A stretch of 33,846 nucleotides of DNA, from the NCBI RefSeq assembly GCF_000003815.2, contig NC_049983.1, forward strand, positions 18,718,760 through 18,752,605, written 5' to 3'. This stretch comes from Branchiostoma floridae. Lineage: Eukaryota > Chordata > Leptocardii > Amphioxiformes > Branchiostomatidae. Within the stretch, counting starts at the first letter, position 1. Every line of letters starts with the position of its first letter. The notes below the pieces were generated by a model that searched no databases, was not told the DNA's origin, and saw only the letters and a program-made list of their open reading frames with translations. Positions 12,101 through 19,563 of the stretch are shown here, in pieces. Position numbers and translations under genes: made by a program.

Positions 12101-15100
12101 AAATAAACCATCCATTCGGTTTCCATTTGCAAGGCGCTGAGTCTCCTTCACACAACATCACCAGAAGGAAATCTAAACTTTTCAAAAATGTTTCTTTGCT
12201 TACACTGTTGACTGTTACTGTTGCTAGTGTTAGCCTGGGTGACAGACATGTTGGGCCAGTTATCCCTGAACACACATGGATAGGACTGGTAACTAGACTA
12301 CTTCAGTGTGAATCTTTTTAACACAATATCACTGGTAGGAAATCAAAACTTTTGGAAAAATCAGTGTTTGTTTGCTAACTCTGTTCACTGTTACTTATTG
12401 CCTGGGTAACAGACATGTTGGGGCTGTTTTCTTGTACACACATGGATAGGACTGGTAACTAGACTACTTCAGTGTGAATCTCTTTAACACAATATGATAT
12501 ATAGGCAATCAAAATCTTTGGAAAAATTCAGTGTCTGTTTGCTAACTTGATCACTGTTACTTATTGCCTGGGTAACAGACATGTTGGGGCTGTTTTCTTG
12601 AACACACATGGATAGGACTGGTTCCTACTACTAGTACTTCATCTCTTGAATCTCTTTAACACAATATCGAACTATCACTGGTAGTGGTAGGAAATAAAAA
12701 CTTTTGAAAAAAAATCAGTGTCTGTTTGCTAACTCTGTTCACTGTTACTTATTGCCTGGGTAACAGACGCGTTGGGGCTGTTTTCTTGAACACACTACTG
12801 GACTACTATACTTTGATCTTAGCTAGTAGTTTCCCAAATGACCCATAGATGTTCTTACTTTTCCAATCCACAATAGATTCTACTTAACCTTTGTTGAAGT
12901 ATTGTAAATGTCTTTTTTGGGACTTCTTTTTGCAGTAGAAGGGGAAGAAGGTTTTCCTGTTTGCCTGTTTGCCAAGTTGGGGGTTGAGACAGTTCTGCAG
13001 TGCAGTAGTGATACACTGGAGACACATACCCACGGTTTCCTGGGTTTACAGTGGAGAGGCCACTGCATAAACTTGGAGAGTAAACACACGAACACACGAA
13101 CTAGTGATGTTACATTGCTAACAAGGAGCACCATGGCACATGGGGTACATTATGTTCTTGACTGAATTATTACTATTTCTTTAATTCCGTATATAGTTTC
13201 ATCAGGTTGGTAGATCAATTGAACAAAGTCTTCTTCGTTACACAACCTTCTTGAATTCGATACTAATAGCATTTGTTTCATTTTGTGCTGATGAAAGCGA
13301 CGGATGGTCGCCAATGCATTTACGGAGGAATTAAAGAAGGCTGTATAACGAAGAAGACTTTGTTCTATTTCTTTTATTATTTGAGGTACATGTATCATTC
13401 TTTGTATTCCATTATTTGTTTTGTAGATGGATGGTTCAGTGTCTGTAACTTATTTCTTTTGATTTATCAATAAAATGTTTTTTTTAAACACAAGAAGCTT
13501 TGAGAATACTCCTTTCTATGGACTATATGCAGGGAAACATTTGTTTTTGTCAGCAATGATAGACATGCAGTATTAACTAACAAGAAACTACACTGTGGTT
13601 GTGATACAAAGAGAAGTGAAAATGGGGTGCCTGAAAGAAGAGGACATGTGTACCTGTTTGTCTCAACGATGCCCCCTACTTTGTCTATCTTGCAGTGCAG
13701 GCGACCAGCTGCTATGAATCGGGACAGCTCCCTGGAACAAACAAAAGAGGTTTAACGTAATCAAATACACGATTTCTGATAAGCTTTCCAGCACAAGTAA
13801 AGATTTTCTTGCACAACCAAAGATGATGGCAGCTAAGATATTACCATAGCTGATTGTCAACTGTTGTATATAGATTGGTGAAATCTAAAGAAAAATAACA
13901 TCATGGCATGGAAAAAAAATAGAAAGGAAAGGTACAAACATTAGTGTAATTAATCATTAGCCTTAAAAACAAACTAATTATTAGCCTTTAAAACTTCTTA
14001 AAAATCTTTTAATCTTTTCAGCACCCATGGAGTGAAACATGTACTAGCCTGGTCCTAACCTCTGGTCGGTGATGCATGTATGTAAAAGTGAGAACAACAG
14101 AACACTTAGGGTTTAAATTACTGAGAGCACAGATCGTACTTACTGGTCTACAAAGTCCACAGTCACGCCGAACGCCGTCGCCATGTACTGTAGGGTTAGG
14201 CTGCGGTAGGACTCCAGCAGCTGGGAGTACGCCAGGATTCGCATCTCGCGCACGTAGTACCGGTAGTGCAGGTGCATCCAACGGTCAATCTTGATCTTCT
14301 CTTCCACCCAGCCTGAGGAGGGAGGGGGGCGAAAAAAGCTGACTCTCATACAATTCACAGAACTGACAAATAAACTGGTGGATATACCCACTGATAAGTC
14401 TATAATACCAGCCCAAAAAAGAACAAGGAAAAGTCATGCCTTCAAAGTACCAAAGTTTGCAACCTAGGATTTCAAAGGTGTCCAAAAATTAATTTTTCAC
14501 CAGAACTATTGTAGAGTGGAATTTGTTATCACTAAGCACTGAATCATGCAGCAATTCTCACTATTATGTATTTTGTACCATGTATGTGTAAAATGTATGT
14601 GTATAGACTTATTAGGACTTAGAAATGATGCAAACTGTAACTCTCATATTTTGTCTGACCCTTACCTCTTCCCTCATGACCTCAATGAAATGCCAGTTTG
14701 AGCTCTCATGAATAAACAGAGGTTCAAACATCTAAGATGTATAAGTATCTTACCTAAAGCCTTGAAGAAGCTGGCGTAGTGACAGTCGTACAGAGAGAAG
14801 AGGTATTCTCTCAGCTGTGGCAGACCGTGGAGCACCTCTAAGATCTCCGCACCTTTGATCACCTAAAAAACAAGAAGACGTCATTGAACATAATGCATAA
14901 TTTAAATTTCATATACAGTAGGCTGCTATCAGACTTGCAAGTTGTATGTATGCATACACTGTAAGCATTATTTGTTAAGCATTATTTGTTTATGATTTAC
15001 ACTGTTACTAACTGTTAGTCATGATGTATTTCATTCTATTCTGAGCTACTGCAATAGAACCTATTGACATCATTTCTCACCTTCTCTCTCAGCTGAGGCC

Positions 15101-18100
15101 TGTCCAGTGCGATCATGCTGATCATGACTGTGTAGGTGACAAACTCCTTGTACCTTGTACAACTACAACACCACTTAATATTACTTCCAGAACCATTTCT
15201 CACCTTTTCTCTCAGCTGAGGCCTGTCCAGTGCGATCATACTGATCATGACTGTGTAGGTGACAAACTCCTTGTACCCCATCAGCTCGTAGGATGTGAAG
15301 GTGGACACCGTATCCAGGAACAGTCCGGCTGCCTTCTTGAAGTCTCGGATGGACATGCAGTACAGGCCCTGGTACACCTTCAGCCGGTTTCTCCGGTCCC
15401 AGTCTCCACCCTGCTCAATCAGACTGGAGAAAATAATTTTATTTGATAAATCTAATTAAGCTCTAGCCACTGAAGAAGCTGTACATAGCAAAACTTGTTT
15501 GGCCGACAGGCTGAATAAAAGTCCAAAACTTGAACTATGTGGCTCCAGTAGCTTGAGGGATGAATCTACTCTATTATAGACTGGATAAAATAAGATACTG
15601 TAAATTCCTTTTCTGTTTGCTGGGATTTACAAGTGGAAATAAGTTTTCGGCGGCATTCAAAAGCCTATGGTAAAGATTTCTGCAGCAGTAGCAATGCTAT
15701 TAGGAACATATTCACAGTGATACGAGTTCACATTGAAGACTAAAAGAGGTCACTGTAAAAACAAAGGAGAAACCTCCCTCAAACGTACATCCCTCTTAAA
15801 CTATCAAAGGTTTTACGTAAATACATGAAGTTCATGTTATGGTTGCTATGTCTGAATAACTTCACTTGATAACCCTTCTGCATTCAGATGTTATACCAGT
15901 AGAACATGAGACCCAAAACCTTTGTATTCCCAACACCTGGCCACAAACCAAATATCAATGTAATTCATCAAGAGGTTCTTGACTTCTTCTGTTGACATCA
16001 TGCTGACATTATGCTGACCAAATCCGGAAACACAGACACACACAGACACACACACACACGCACAGACACACACACACAGACACACACAAAAAAAACAATA
16101 TCTCCATTTCTCCATTTTCATGGAGATAACACACACACACACACAAAACATAGATTTTGTGTACAGAATCCCAAAAAGAGGAGAGTGCTGACCTTTTGGC
16201 CTTGTCTATATTCCTAGTGATGAGGTCGTGGTCCATGTAGAACAGACCGATGCGGATCTGGTAGAAGATGACGTCCAGCCGATTCCCCATGCCGACCGTC
16301 TTCTCAAACGTCTTACGGAATACTGTCAGGCAGTTCTCCTGCTCGAGGAAAGTGTGCATGTTAAGACAAAACTGATGGGCTCTTTATGAGATTAGTTGTG
16401 GTCAAAAATGCCCCCTTGCATTTGTTAGAGGTACTGCAGCTACAAGGTTTGCTGTTACTGATGAAGTCTTCATCATACCAACCTATTCAGATGTACAAAC
16501 ACATCTAGGACCCAGCAACGCAAGACCCTGAATTATAAACAAGATCAGTCTCATACAGCAGTGACTTTTGGTATAATTTCCTATAAAATTACAAAATAAT
16601 AAAGTAATTTATTAAAGATAACAACAGTAATTGTCTATAGAGCCACAACCAGGGCTCTAGACAGCTCTTTTTTTTTCCAGCATCCCAAATTCCTTAGACA
16701 CCAAAATCCTAAAATGAAGTATGTTTTCTGCCATTGTGTACAAATGTCCATGATTGTTCAACATTTATTCAGATTTTGATATTCTAATATCTTTTCCAGG
16801 CAGGCATCCAGGCTATGGAATGCAGGCTTTTACTCATTTTTTTTAGCAGGCATGGGTCATGGGCTCATCTGGACATGCTTTTCTAAAAATAACAAGAAGA
16901 CTGCGTCTTACAGTATTTTTGCCCCTCAGGACACCTTAGAATGCACCATTTTAACTTAAACTTATCAAATCCTCTGCACCATGGAAGGTGGATGCCTCCG
17001 GGCCCCCCTACAATAGTAGTAACTTATCACGACTCACCAATAAATTTGGACTCCCTATAATAAAATGCTAGCTAAAAGCCTGATGGAATCATTTAAAATT
17101 TTTCTGCCATGTGCACTGGCGAGAGTCCTGGCCAGAACCTGGCCACAGTCATAAGTCTCACCTTGTCCCCAATCTTACACAGGTACTCGGCCTTGGCCAA
17201 CAGGGCGTCCTTGATCTCCGACTCCCCCAGGTTGGCCTCGGCATCCGCCAGCACGTCGTCCAGTCTCTTCAGCTCCTGTTCGTTGGCCTGCTTCATCCTG
17301 CTGTGCAGGGCGGTGTCCACCGTCCAGCCCAGCTCCTCACACGTCTCCTGGTAGAACGGTGCCATGTCTGGAGGAGGAGGAAAATATTTTCTTACATTAC
17401 AAGGTCAATGTAACAGTGGACTGTGGAGTTCAAGCGCTGCCTGCCAAACTGACCACGCCAAAAGATCTGAGCTTGTGGTTTGCACGTTGGATTTGTGATC
17501 CTGCTGCCCGGGTTTGACGCGGGTTCAAATCCCGGGAGTCGGGATGTTGTTTCTTTCTGTTCTACTTGCTTGCTTGCTTGGTTGTTTCACTGGTTCCAAT
17601 GCCGACCCTGTGAGTAAGAGGCTAGAGTAGAGGTGTGCCACACAGGATATCGAACTCGGAGATTTAAGGACAAATCTTGAAAAGAAAAGGGGGAGTAGTG
17701 TAACAGTGAAGTTCAAGCGCTGCCAAACTGACCACACCAACAGCTCTGAGCTTTTGCACTTGTGGTTTGCACGTAGGAGTTGTGATCCGGCTGCCTGGGT
17801 TCGACATGGGTAAGTCGGAAGTCGGGATATTGTTTCTTTCTGTTCTACTCGCCCCTCTGGTTGTTTCATCAAAGCCAAGAATTACATGGTCTATGGAGAG
17901 ACTACTCAAGAAGGGGGTCACCCGAGGCGTGATGGAGCAAGGGTCTATCTACGTGGAATGAGCAAATTAATTGTAACCCAACTAAAGATGGGAGTTCTGA
18001 GTACTAAAGCCATTTTTGGACATGCTAGAGGGAGGAAGACCTTGGTGGCTTCCTGAGTCATTCCTTTAACTTCAAGAGAAGAAGAAGAAGAAATAATGGA

Positions 18101-18574
18101 TGAATAGGAAGCAATGAATGCTTTCCATACCAAATAACATGCTCAGTCTTCCCTCTCGAACAATTGTGTTTGACTTTTAATTTATGTTTTTCTGTTACAA
18201 ACATGTGACAAGTCAAAATGCCTTGGTACACAAATTAACAACATTATTTCTGTCCGCAGTTAATCTTAAGCACTTATACGGCAAGCAAACTGGCAAACGC
18301 AGGGGTACCTTGTGATAAAGAGACATAAACTGCAATCTATCCATCGTATTTTCGTACATGACTAAACAAAACAGAAGATGCCCCCCTCCCCACACCAGTA
18401 GTCCGACGTTCTTTAGCCCACTGACTTACTGTTTTCGATGATGGCGTCCACAAGCTGCTTCTTAACAGCTTTGTCATTCTTGTGTTCTTCCAGGGAAAGG
18501 TAAAATTTCCACTGAGAAAGATCAAGGTTGGGGTTTTTAGGCAAACCCTCTTCTTCTAAATTTTCGACAGGCAT
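6080..18574 (-). CDS. PSMD6: 26S proteasome non-ATPase regulatory subunit 6 (Rpn7), nine coding exons
   Basis: PSMD6/Rpn7 is a scaffold subunit of the lid of the 19S regulatory particle, which recognises and deubiquitinates proteasome substrates. Joined exons: 18574-18430, 17367-17162, 16338-16193, 15423-15204, 14862-14754, 14312-14144, 13731-13654, 6561-6534, 6148-6080. They total 1170 nt, that is 389 codons plus stop, equal to the human protein. All introns are GT-AG and all phases agree. Family landmarks are [15 protein letters not shown] at the N-terminus, [61 protein letters not shown], and the C-terminus [19 protein letters not shown]. Helical repeats occupy roughly residues 50-190; the PCI domain, which packs lid subunits together, about 195-360; a C-terminal helix follows. 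The start was chosen by homology; an in-frame ATG lies 18 codons upstream at 18628. Exon 4 has a partial tandem duplication. Confidence 0.97.
6534..6561 (-). CDS. PSMD6: PSMD6 exon 8, 28-bp microexon (residues 358-367)
   Basis: Encodes the end of the R codon and then PDSKNWQYQ. Acceptor TTTCAG and donor GTAGGT are both good. At 28 bp it is too short for most gene finders and it lies 7.1 kb from exon 7, so an automatic model could drop it. The peptide matches the family between NR and ETIKKG, and it keeps phase (2 in, 0 out). Confidence 0.96.
6955..7660. promoter_or_regulatory. Candidate cis-regulatory element inside intron 7
   Basis: This stretch lacks obvious repeat structure and is less AT-rich than the rest of the intron. 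It is dense in short strings matching common transcription-factor cores: GATAAG, TGTTTAC (forkhead-like), CTAATTGG and CAATTA (homeodomain-like), CATTGTG (Sox-like) and CAGGTG (E-box). Such short motifs occur by chance, so this is only a candidate; conservation or chromatin data would be needed. Confidence 0.25.
8642..8676. repeat. Perfect 14-bp hairpin before LINE fragment
   Basis: CTTCACTCCTAAGT (8642-8655) and ACTTAGGAGTGAAG (8663-8676) are exact reverse complements around the 7-base loop CAACCTT. The hairpin sits exactly where the LINE reading frame to its right first becomes recognisable, so it may mark the truncation or insertion junction. Confidence 0.7.
8676..8945 (+). mobile_element. 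5'-truncated CR1/L2-type LINE, reverse transcriptase C-terminus and 3' hairpin
   Basis: A plus-strand frame ending at the TAA at 8882-8884 reads [11 protein letters not shown], then [16 protein letters not shown] and [10 protein letters not shown]. This is the characteristic end of CR1/L2 reverse transcriptases: a basic linker, a phe-phe/tyr-phe-pro-arg-thr block, then a trp-asn-x-leu block. Past the stop, CGTTCGG (8873-8879) pairs with CCGAACG (8934-8940), and CCAGCT pairs with AGCTGG inside it. This forms the kind of 3' stem-loop that L2-like enzymes use for self-recognition. ATACAG repeats follow near 8961-8972. Everything upstream of the last ~70 codons is absent, so the copy is dead on arrival. 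It lies in PSMD6 intron 7, antisense to the gene. Confidence 0.85.
8973..9030 (+). mobile_element. Second small LINE piece of the same family
   Basis: Reads [13 protein letters not shown] followed by a lysine-rich A tract, which is the segment that normally precedes the RT..SHAFK block of the LINE just to its left. The order is therefore swapped relative to an intact element. This points to two adjacent truncated insertions or a rearrangement. The same segment in proper order occurs at 14371-14440. Confidence 0.7.
12148..12800. repeat. Minisatellite, about 167-bp unit, four copies
   Basis: The block CCTGGGT(A/G)ACAGAC recurs at 12234, 12401, 12567 and 12755, giving spacings of 167, 166 and 188 bp. 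Other shared blocks are ACACATGGATAGGACTGGT, AACACAATATC and CACTGTTAC. Copies differ by substitutions and small indels; the last is longer and its 3' part is decayed. It lies within PSMD6 intron 7. Confidence 0.85.
13221..13365. repeat. Inverted repeat, about 38-bp arms
   Basis: Arm 13221-13258 (GAACAAAGTCTTCTTCGTTA...) is the near-exact reverse complement of 13327-13365, with a 68-base loop. Sequence beyond the arms is also partly mirrored (CTGATGAAA and AATTAAAGAA blocks), so this looks like two head-to-head copies of one repeat. The right copy contains CTGATGA (13288-13294) and a GCGAC/GTCGC stem. An AATAAA and an oligo-T/A run near 13468-13488 suggest a retroelement end. Confidence 0.7.
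13654..13731 (-). CDS. PSMD6: PSMD6 exon 7 (residues 332-358)
   Basis: After the split Q codon it encodes [20 protein letters not shown] and then IVETN. This is the winged-helix part of the PCI domain, matching the [16 protein letters not shown] block of the family. The acceptor is GTTCCAG; the donor GTACAC is weaker than the others in the gene. Phase 2 in, phase 2 out. Confidence 0.96.
14144..14312 (-). CDS. PSMD6: PSMD6 exon 6 (residues 276-332)
   Basis: Encodes [20 protein letters not shown], then [20 protein letters not shown] and [15 protein letters not shown]. It is the core of the PCI domain and the most conserved block of the gene. The acceptor follows a C/T-rich tract (CTCCTCAG); the donor is a consensus GTAAGT. 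Confidence 0.97.
14353..14600 (+). mobile_element. Decayed CR1/L2-type LINE relic in intron 5
   Basis: The plus strand reads [20 protein letters not shown] and then SHAFK, followed after frameshifts by blocks matching [13 protein letters not shown]. This is the same family as the fragment at 8676-8945, but older: frames are broken and the 3' hairpin is not recognisable. It lies inside PSMD6 intron 5, antisense to the gene. Confidence 0.75.
14754..14862 (-). CDS. PSMD6: PSMD6 exon 5 (residues 240-276)
   Basis: Encodes [20 protein letters not shown] followed by [16 protein letters not shown], the helical repeats leading into the PCI core. Acceptor TTTTTTAG, donor GTAAGA; phase 0 in, 1 out. It joins equally well to either copy of the duplicated exon 4 end, because both finish in LREK at phase 0. 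Confidence 0.97.
15081..15152 (-). CDS. PSMD6: Second copy of the 3' end of PSMD6 exon 4 (24 codons)
   Basis: Encodes [20 protein letters not shown] and LREK, identical in protein to residues 216-239 encoded at 15275-15204, and it keeps the donor GTGAGAAATG. The duplicated block is 84 bp (15071-15154 against 15194-15277) with two differences, one S codon (AGC/AGT) and one E codon (GAG/GAA), both silent. The 51 bases between the copies are open in frame, so exon 4 could run through to 15081 and add 41 residues. A GT at 15276 and an AG at 15155-15154 would instead exchange one copy for the other with no change in protein. Whether it is used, or is an assembly artefact, cannot be told here. Confidence 0.6.
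15204..15423 (-). CDS. PSMD6: PSMD6 exon 4 (residues 166-239)
   Basis: Encodes [20 protein letters not shown], then [29 protein letters not shown] and [20 protein letters not shown] with LREK. Acceptor TCTCCAG; donor GTGAGA. It covers the last helical repeats and the start of the PCI domain. The final 72 bases are repeated downstream at 15152-15081. Confidence 0.97.
16030..16146. repeat. CA microsatellite, interrupted
   Basis: CACA runs with interspersed CAGA from about 16030 to 16089, a poly-A stretch, and a second CA run at about 16130-16145, all within PSMD6 intron 3. Translations of its complement give meaningless cysteine/valine repeats. Confidence 0.95.
16193..16338 (-). CDS. PSMD6: PSMD6 exon 3 (residues 118-166)
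   Basis: Encodes [20 protein letters not shown], then [20 protein letters not shown] and TRNIDKAK, part of the N-terminal helical repeat region. The acceptor GAGCAG has a poor pyrimidine tract; the donor is GTCAGC. Both are acceptable, and the protein match to the family is unambiguous. Confidence 0.97.
17162..17367 (-). CDS. PSMD6: PSMD6 exon 2 (residues 49-117)
   Basis: Encodes [20 protein letters not shown], then [40 protein letters not shown] and EYLCKIGDK. It contains the conserved NLGESEI block. Acceptor CTCCAG, donor GTGAGA; phase 1 in, 0 out. The internal ATG at 17365 is not the start: the preceding N codon is split with exon 1. Confidence 0.97.
17411..17690 (+). mobile_element. tRNA-derived SINE-like repeat, copy 1
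   Basis: Contains a pol III B-box-like GGTTCAAATCC at 17522-17532 flanked by pairing CGGG/CCCG, as in a tRNA T-arm, with an A-box-like region upstream near 17476. The body (TGTTTCTTTCTGTTCTACT and a TGCT-rich stretch) is shared with the copy that starts about 289 bp further right. The whole is not a functional tRNA because no cloverleaf can be drawn. It lies in PSMD6 intron 1. Confidence 0.6.
17700..17960 (+). mobile_element. tRNA-derived SINE-like repeat, copy 2
   Basis: Repeats the order of copy 1: TAACAGTG, AAGTTCAAGCGCTGCC, GTGGTTTGCACGT, TGTGATCC, GGGTTCGA at 17797-17804, then TTGTTTCTTTCTGTTCTACT. Its B box is degraded and the T-arm no longer pairs. Two same-strand copies so close together suggest a tandem duplication rather than independent insertion. 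Confidence 0.55.
18430..18574 (-). CDS. PSMD6: PSMD6 exon 1 (residues 1-48, start codon)
   Basis: Encodes [40 protein letters not shown] and [11 protein letters not shown] at 18574-18572 has A at -3. It is preferred over the in-frame upstream ATG at 18628 because family members begin MP(L/V)[12 protein letters not shown]. The donor is GTAAGT after AACA. The first 48 residues diverge more from human than later exons do, as is usual for this family. Confidence 0.96.
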
Positions 18575-18608
18575 GATTTTTGCTGTGTACTCAAACTCTC
18601 GCACAAAC

Positions 18609-18618
18609 TCTCGCGAGA
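18609..18618. promoter_or_regulatory. PSMD6: TCTCGCGAGA promoter palindrome
   Basis: A perfect 10-bp TCTCGCGAGA palindrome 35 bp upstream of the PSMD6 ATG, with a further partial CTCTCGC at about 18595. This motif is established as a core element of many TATA-less housekeeping promoters in animals, so it probably lies near the transcription start. No TATA box is seen at a suitable distance. Confidence 0.65.
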
Positions 18619-18636
18619 ATACACGCAAGTTCGCGG

Positions 18637-18653
18637 ATATTGCATTGCAATAT
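18637..18653. promoter_or_regulatory. Palindrome ATATTGCATTGCAATAT upstream of PSMD6
   Basis: A perfect 8+1+8 palindrome 63 bp upstream of the ATG, containing ATTGCA/TGCAAT half-sites like those of C/EBP- or POU-type factors. The structure is directly visible; its role as a promoter element is a guess. Confidence 0.35.
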
Positions 18654-18745
18654 GAGTCTCCTCAACAGAGGGCGCTATTACACTATAATTTCCTCTATTA
18701 AACGTGCCGCTATGCTGGCATGGCTAGTAAATACTAATATGCAAA

Positions 18746-18850
18746 TCAGGACCTAACTTCTCTTCTGAAAGCGTCTCGCCACAGTCAAGTTATTTGCAGT
18801 GCGTGTACTTTACCTATCTATGTTCAATGTAATGGTTTTAATTTTCAGAG
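18746..18850 (+). repeat. Dispersed repeat shared with 29938-30050
   Basis: AGGACCTAACTTCTCTTCTGAAAGC, split by small changes, through CTATGTTCAAT and AATGGTTTTA, is repeated at 29938-30050 at clearly lower than perfect identity. It belongs to the R-type repeat that dominates the right half of the window, and it reaches to within about 170 bp of the PSMD6 start codon. Confidence 0.6.
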
Positions 18851-18874
18851 TAGAATTAGACTCTAACCGTTAGG

Positions 18875-19114
18875 CCCCCTTTCCACTAGGACGGCGATCG
18901 TGCTGCGCTCTCACTGCGACCTAAATAACATATGTGAAACCTTCGCTTTCACACTGGGTATATCATACGAAATGTAAAAGTGTGATTGAGAAGACAACAA
19001 AACACACAAAGTGTAACAAGATTCGTTTATTTTCCATACAATTCGTTGAACGATGTGTCAAATTGTAGGTCGCAGAGAGAGCGCGGCGAGAGCGCCGTCC
19101 TAGTGGAAAGGGGG
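18875..19114. mobile_element. 240-bp MITE with about 50-bp terminal inverted repeats
   Basis: The left end CCCCCTTTCCACTAGGACGG (18875-18894) is exactly mirrored at the right end (19114-19095). After a short mismatched stretch the arms pair again (GCGCTCTC, CTGCGACCTA) to about 50 bp. TTA (18870-18872) and TAA (19117-19119) flank the ends at equal distance, which may reflect a TTA/TAA target. It is non-coding and AT-rich inside. It lies about 300 bp upstream of the PSMD6 start codon. Confidence 0.8.
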
Positions 19115-19225
19115 TATAACCAGGCTTCGTGGATCGGTGGTCTTATTGTAGAAATTGGACAAATAGAATCTATAGTACGCTAGGGGAGTTAGCCGGCCAG
19201 AAGAGTACGTTTCCTCACCACGGTG

Positions 19226-19470
19226 GTGAGGATAATGAATGAATGACCTTTATTGTACATTTGTGCTCAAACAAGCTAAGTACAGGTCGTAGCGCTAGTG
19301 ATAAGGTACAATTTTGACAAAAAAAAGGTATCCGATCATCTCTACATATGCTAATACATTCAAGTATGTACAAGTTCAACTTCTTCTCGCTTCTTAAAAC
19401 AGTTATAAACATAAGGACAAATGGAATCAATAATACATGGCTAATATGATGATTCTACCGATCCACGGAG
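19226..19470 (-). mobile_element. Probable LINE 3' end
   Basis: On the minus strand the segment ends with TGTACAATAAAGGTCATTCATTC, an AATAAA followed by a short (ATTC)n tail. CR1/L2-like elements typically end in such a microsatellite. The 71-codon frame inside is not recognisable as reverse transcriptase, so only the 3' UTR seems to be present. Confidence 0.4.
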
Positions 19471-19563
19471 CCTGGTAGAGGCTAGAGTAGAATTAGTATT
19501 GACTCAGGAGACCTGGCGCATCCCCGTCTTGTAATTAGCCATACGAAAGGGTATGTCACCTCG

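Larger units (their letters stand above)
6562..13653 (-). other. PSMD6: PSMD6 intron 7 (about 7.1 kb)
   Basis: By far the longest intron of the gene; the others are 341-1062 bp. It begins GTACAC after exon 7 and ends TTTCAG before exon 8. Listed separately are a possible regulatory stretch near 6955-7660, LINE pieces at 8676-9030, a four-copy minisatellite at 12148-12800 and an inverted repeat at 13221-13365. Outside those (about 7700-8640, 9040-12147 and 12800-13200) I see AT-rich intronic sequence with no recognisable gene or RNA. Confidence 0.9.

Noticed and set aside
12148-12800. Regularly spaced repeats that might suggest a CRISPR array
   Set aside because: The repeated unit is the full 167 bp with no unique spacers, in a eukaryotic intron. 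It is a minisatellite.
16009-16151. Frames rich in Cys-Val or His-Thr repeats
   Set aside because: Translations of a CA microsatellite within PSMD6 intron 3.
17093-17365. Internal ATG at 17365 as a gene start
   Set aside because: The codon before it is split with exon 1, and the joined protein matches the family across the junction.
17470-17545. Possible tRNA gene
   Set aside because: There is a B box and a T-arm-like stem, but no acceptor or anticodon arm can be drawn and the unit is repeated 289 bp away with a shared non-tRNA body. It is a SINE-like repeat.
18575-18628. N-terminal extension of PSMD6 from the upstream in-frame ATG
   Set aside because: Family members start at MP(L/V)ENLEEEG, and the extension contains the TCTCGCGAGA promoter motif, so it is probably 5' UTR or promoter. 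It stays possible if transcription starts further upstream.
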